Of a DNA stretch of 64,000 nucleotides, positions 63,993 through 64,000 are shown piece by piece. This stretch comes from Lachnospiraceae bacterium. GTDB lineage: Bacteria; Bacillota; Clostridia; Lachnospirales; Lachnospiraceae. Where the stretch lies: assembly GCA_017622875.1 (NCBI GenBank), contig JAGAQG010000044.1, forward strand, positions 62,001 through 126,000, given 5' to 3'. A model generated the notes under the pieces. It searched no databases. It was not told the DNA's origin and was given only the letters and a program-made list of their open reading frames with translations. The position numbers and the translations under genes were made by a program. The first letter of the stretch is position 1. The number at the start of each line of letters is the position of its first letter.

Positions 63993-64000
63993 ATCTGTAG

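Overview
The window reads as the chromosome of a low-GC Gram-positive gut-type bacterium, most likely a Lachnospiraceae member (Clostridia). This rests on the housekeeping gene style (purM-purN-purD, clpC-radA, asnA, ktrB-ktrA, hcp with a Crp/Fnr regulator), strong GGAGG ribosome sites and AT-rich intergenic DNA. It also rests on BspA-like leucine-rich proteins and SipW-type secreted proteins, which are common there. No rRNA, tRNA or CRISPR array was recognised.

Region 1 (1-20513) is a cell-surface protein operon. It encodes two SipW/archaeal-type signal peptidases (2050 and 7947), at least five proteins with SipW-type N-terminal signals of the kind 'ATYAWxT', a 1846-residue giant, a beta-helix protein and an acidic-repeat protein. 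A BspA-like protein closes the operon before a terminator. Embedded in it are a membrane-anchored McrB-like AAA ATPase and a coiled-coil partner with a DUF2357-like 'YENR' motif. The first signal peptidase carries a long cytoplasmic coiled coil made of 28-residue repeats. A secretion or assembly machine with its own ATPase is inferred.

Region 2 (20514-28632) is AT-rich and accessory, lying between two paralogous BspA-like genes. It holds an Lgt-like membrane protein, a small divergent gene with its own promoter and terminator, and a tight three-gene operon (21797-26772). That operon encodes a diadenylate-cyclase-like (DisA_N-type) protein, a 968-residue protein with an HEIAH metallopeptidase motif, and a SLATT-like membrane protein. 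It looks like a CBASS-like nucleotide-signalling defence system built on a DAC domain, and is the best candidate here for an undescribed system.

Region 3 (28642-57888) is mostly core: a PD-(D/E)XK-like protein, a repeat-rich intergenic stretch, pyrE, a VanZ-like protein, an M29-type aminopeptidase, purMND, clpC, radA, htrA, a clpX-like gene, dapF, asnA, a cold-shock gene, ktrBA potassium uptake, an aldehyde dehydrogenase, a YbaK protein, an amidohydrolase, tcdA, a TtcA-GNAT fusion, and a Crp/Fnr regulator divergent from a ferredoxin-hcp pair. The intergenic operator of the last locus sits at the -41.5 position expected for class II activation.

Region 4 (about 58464-64000) is the left end of an integrated element. 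A large serine recombinase lies at the junction and has split an ABC-transporter substrate-binding protein gene, whose 3' part is 57900-58466. The element continues past the window and carries a small protein, an ICMT-like methyltransferase, an XRE regulator and a lipoprotein as cargo.
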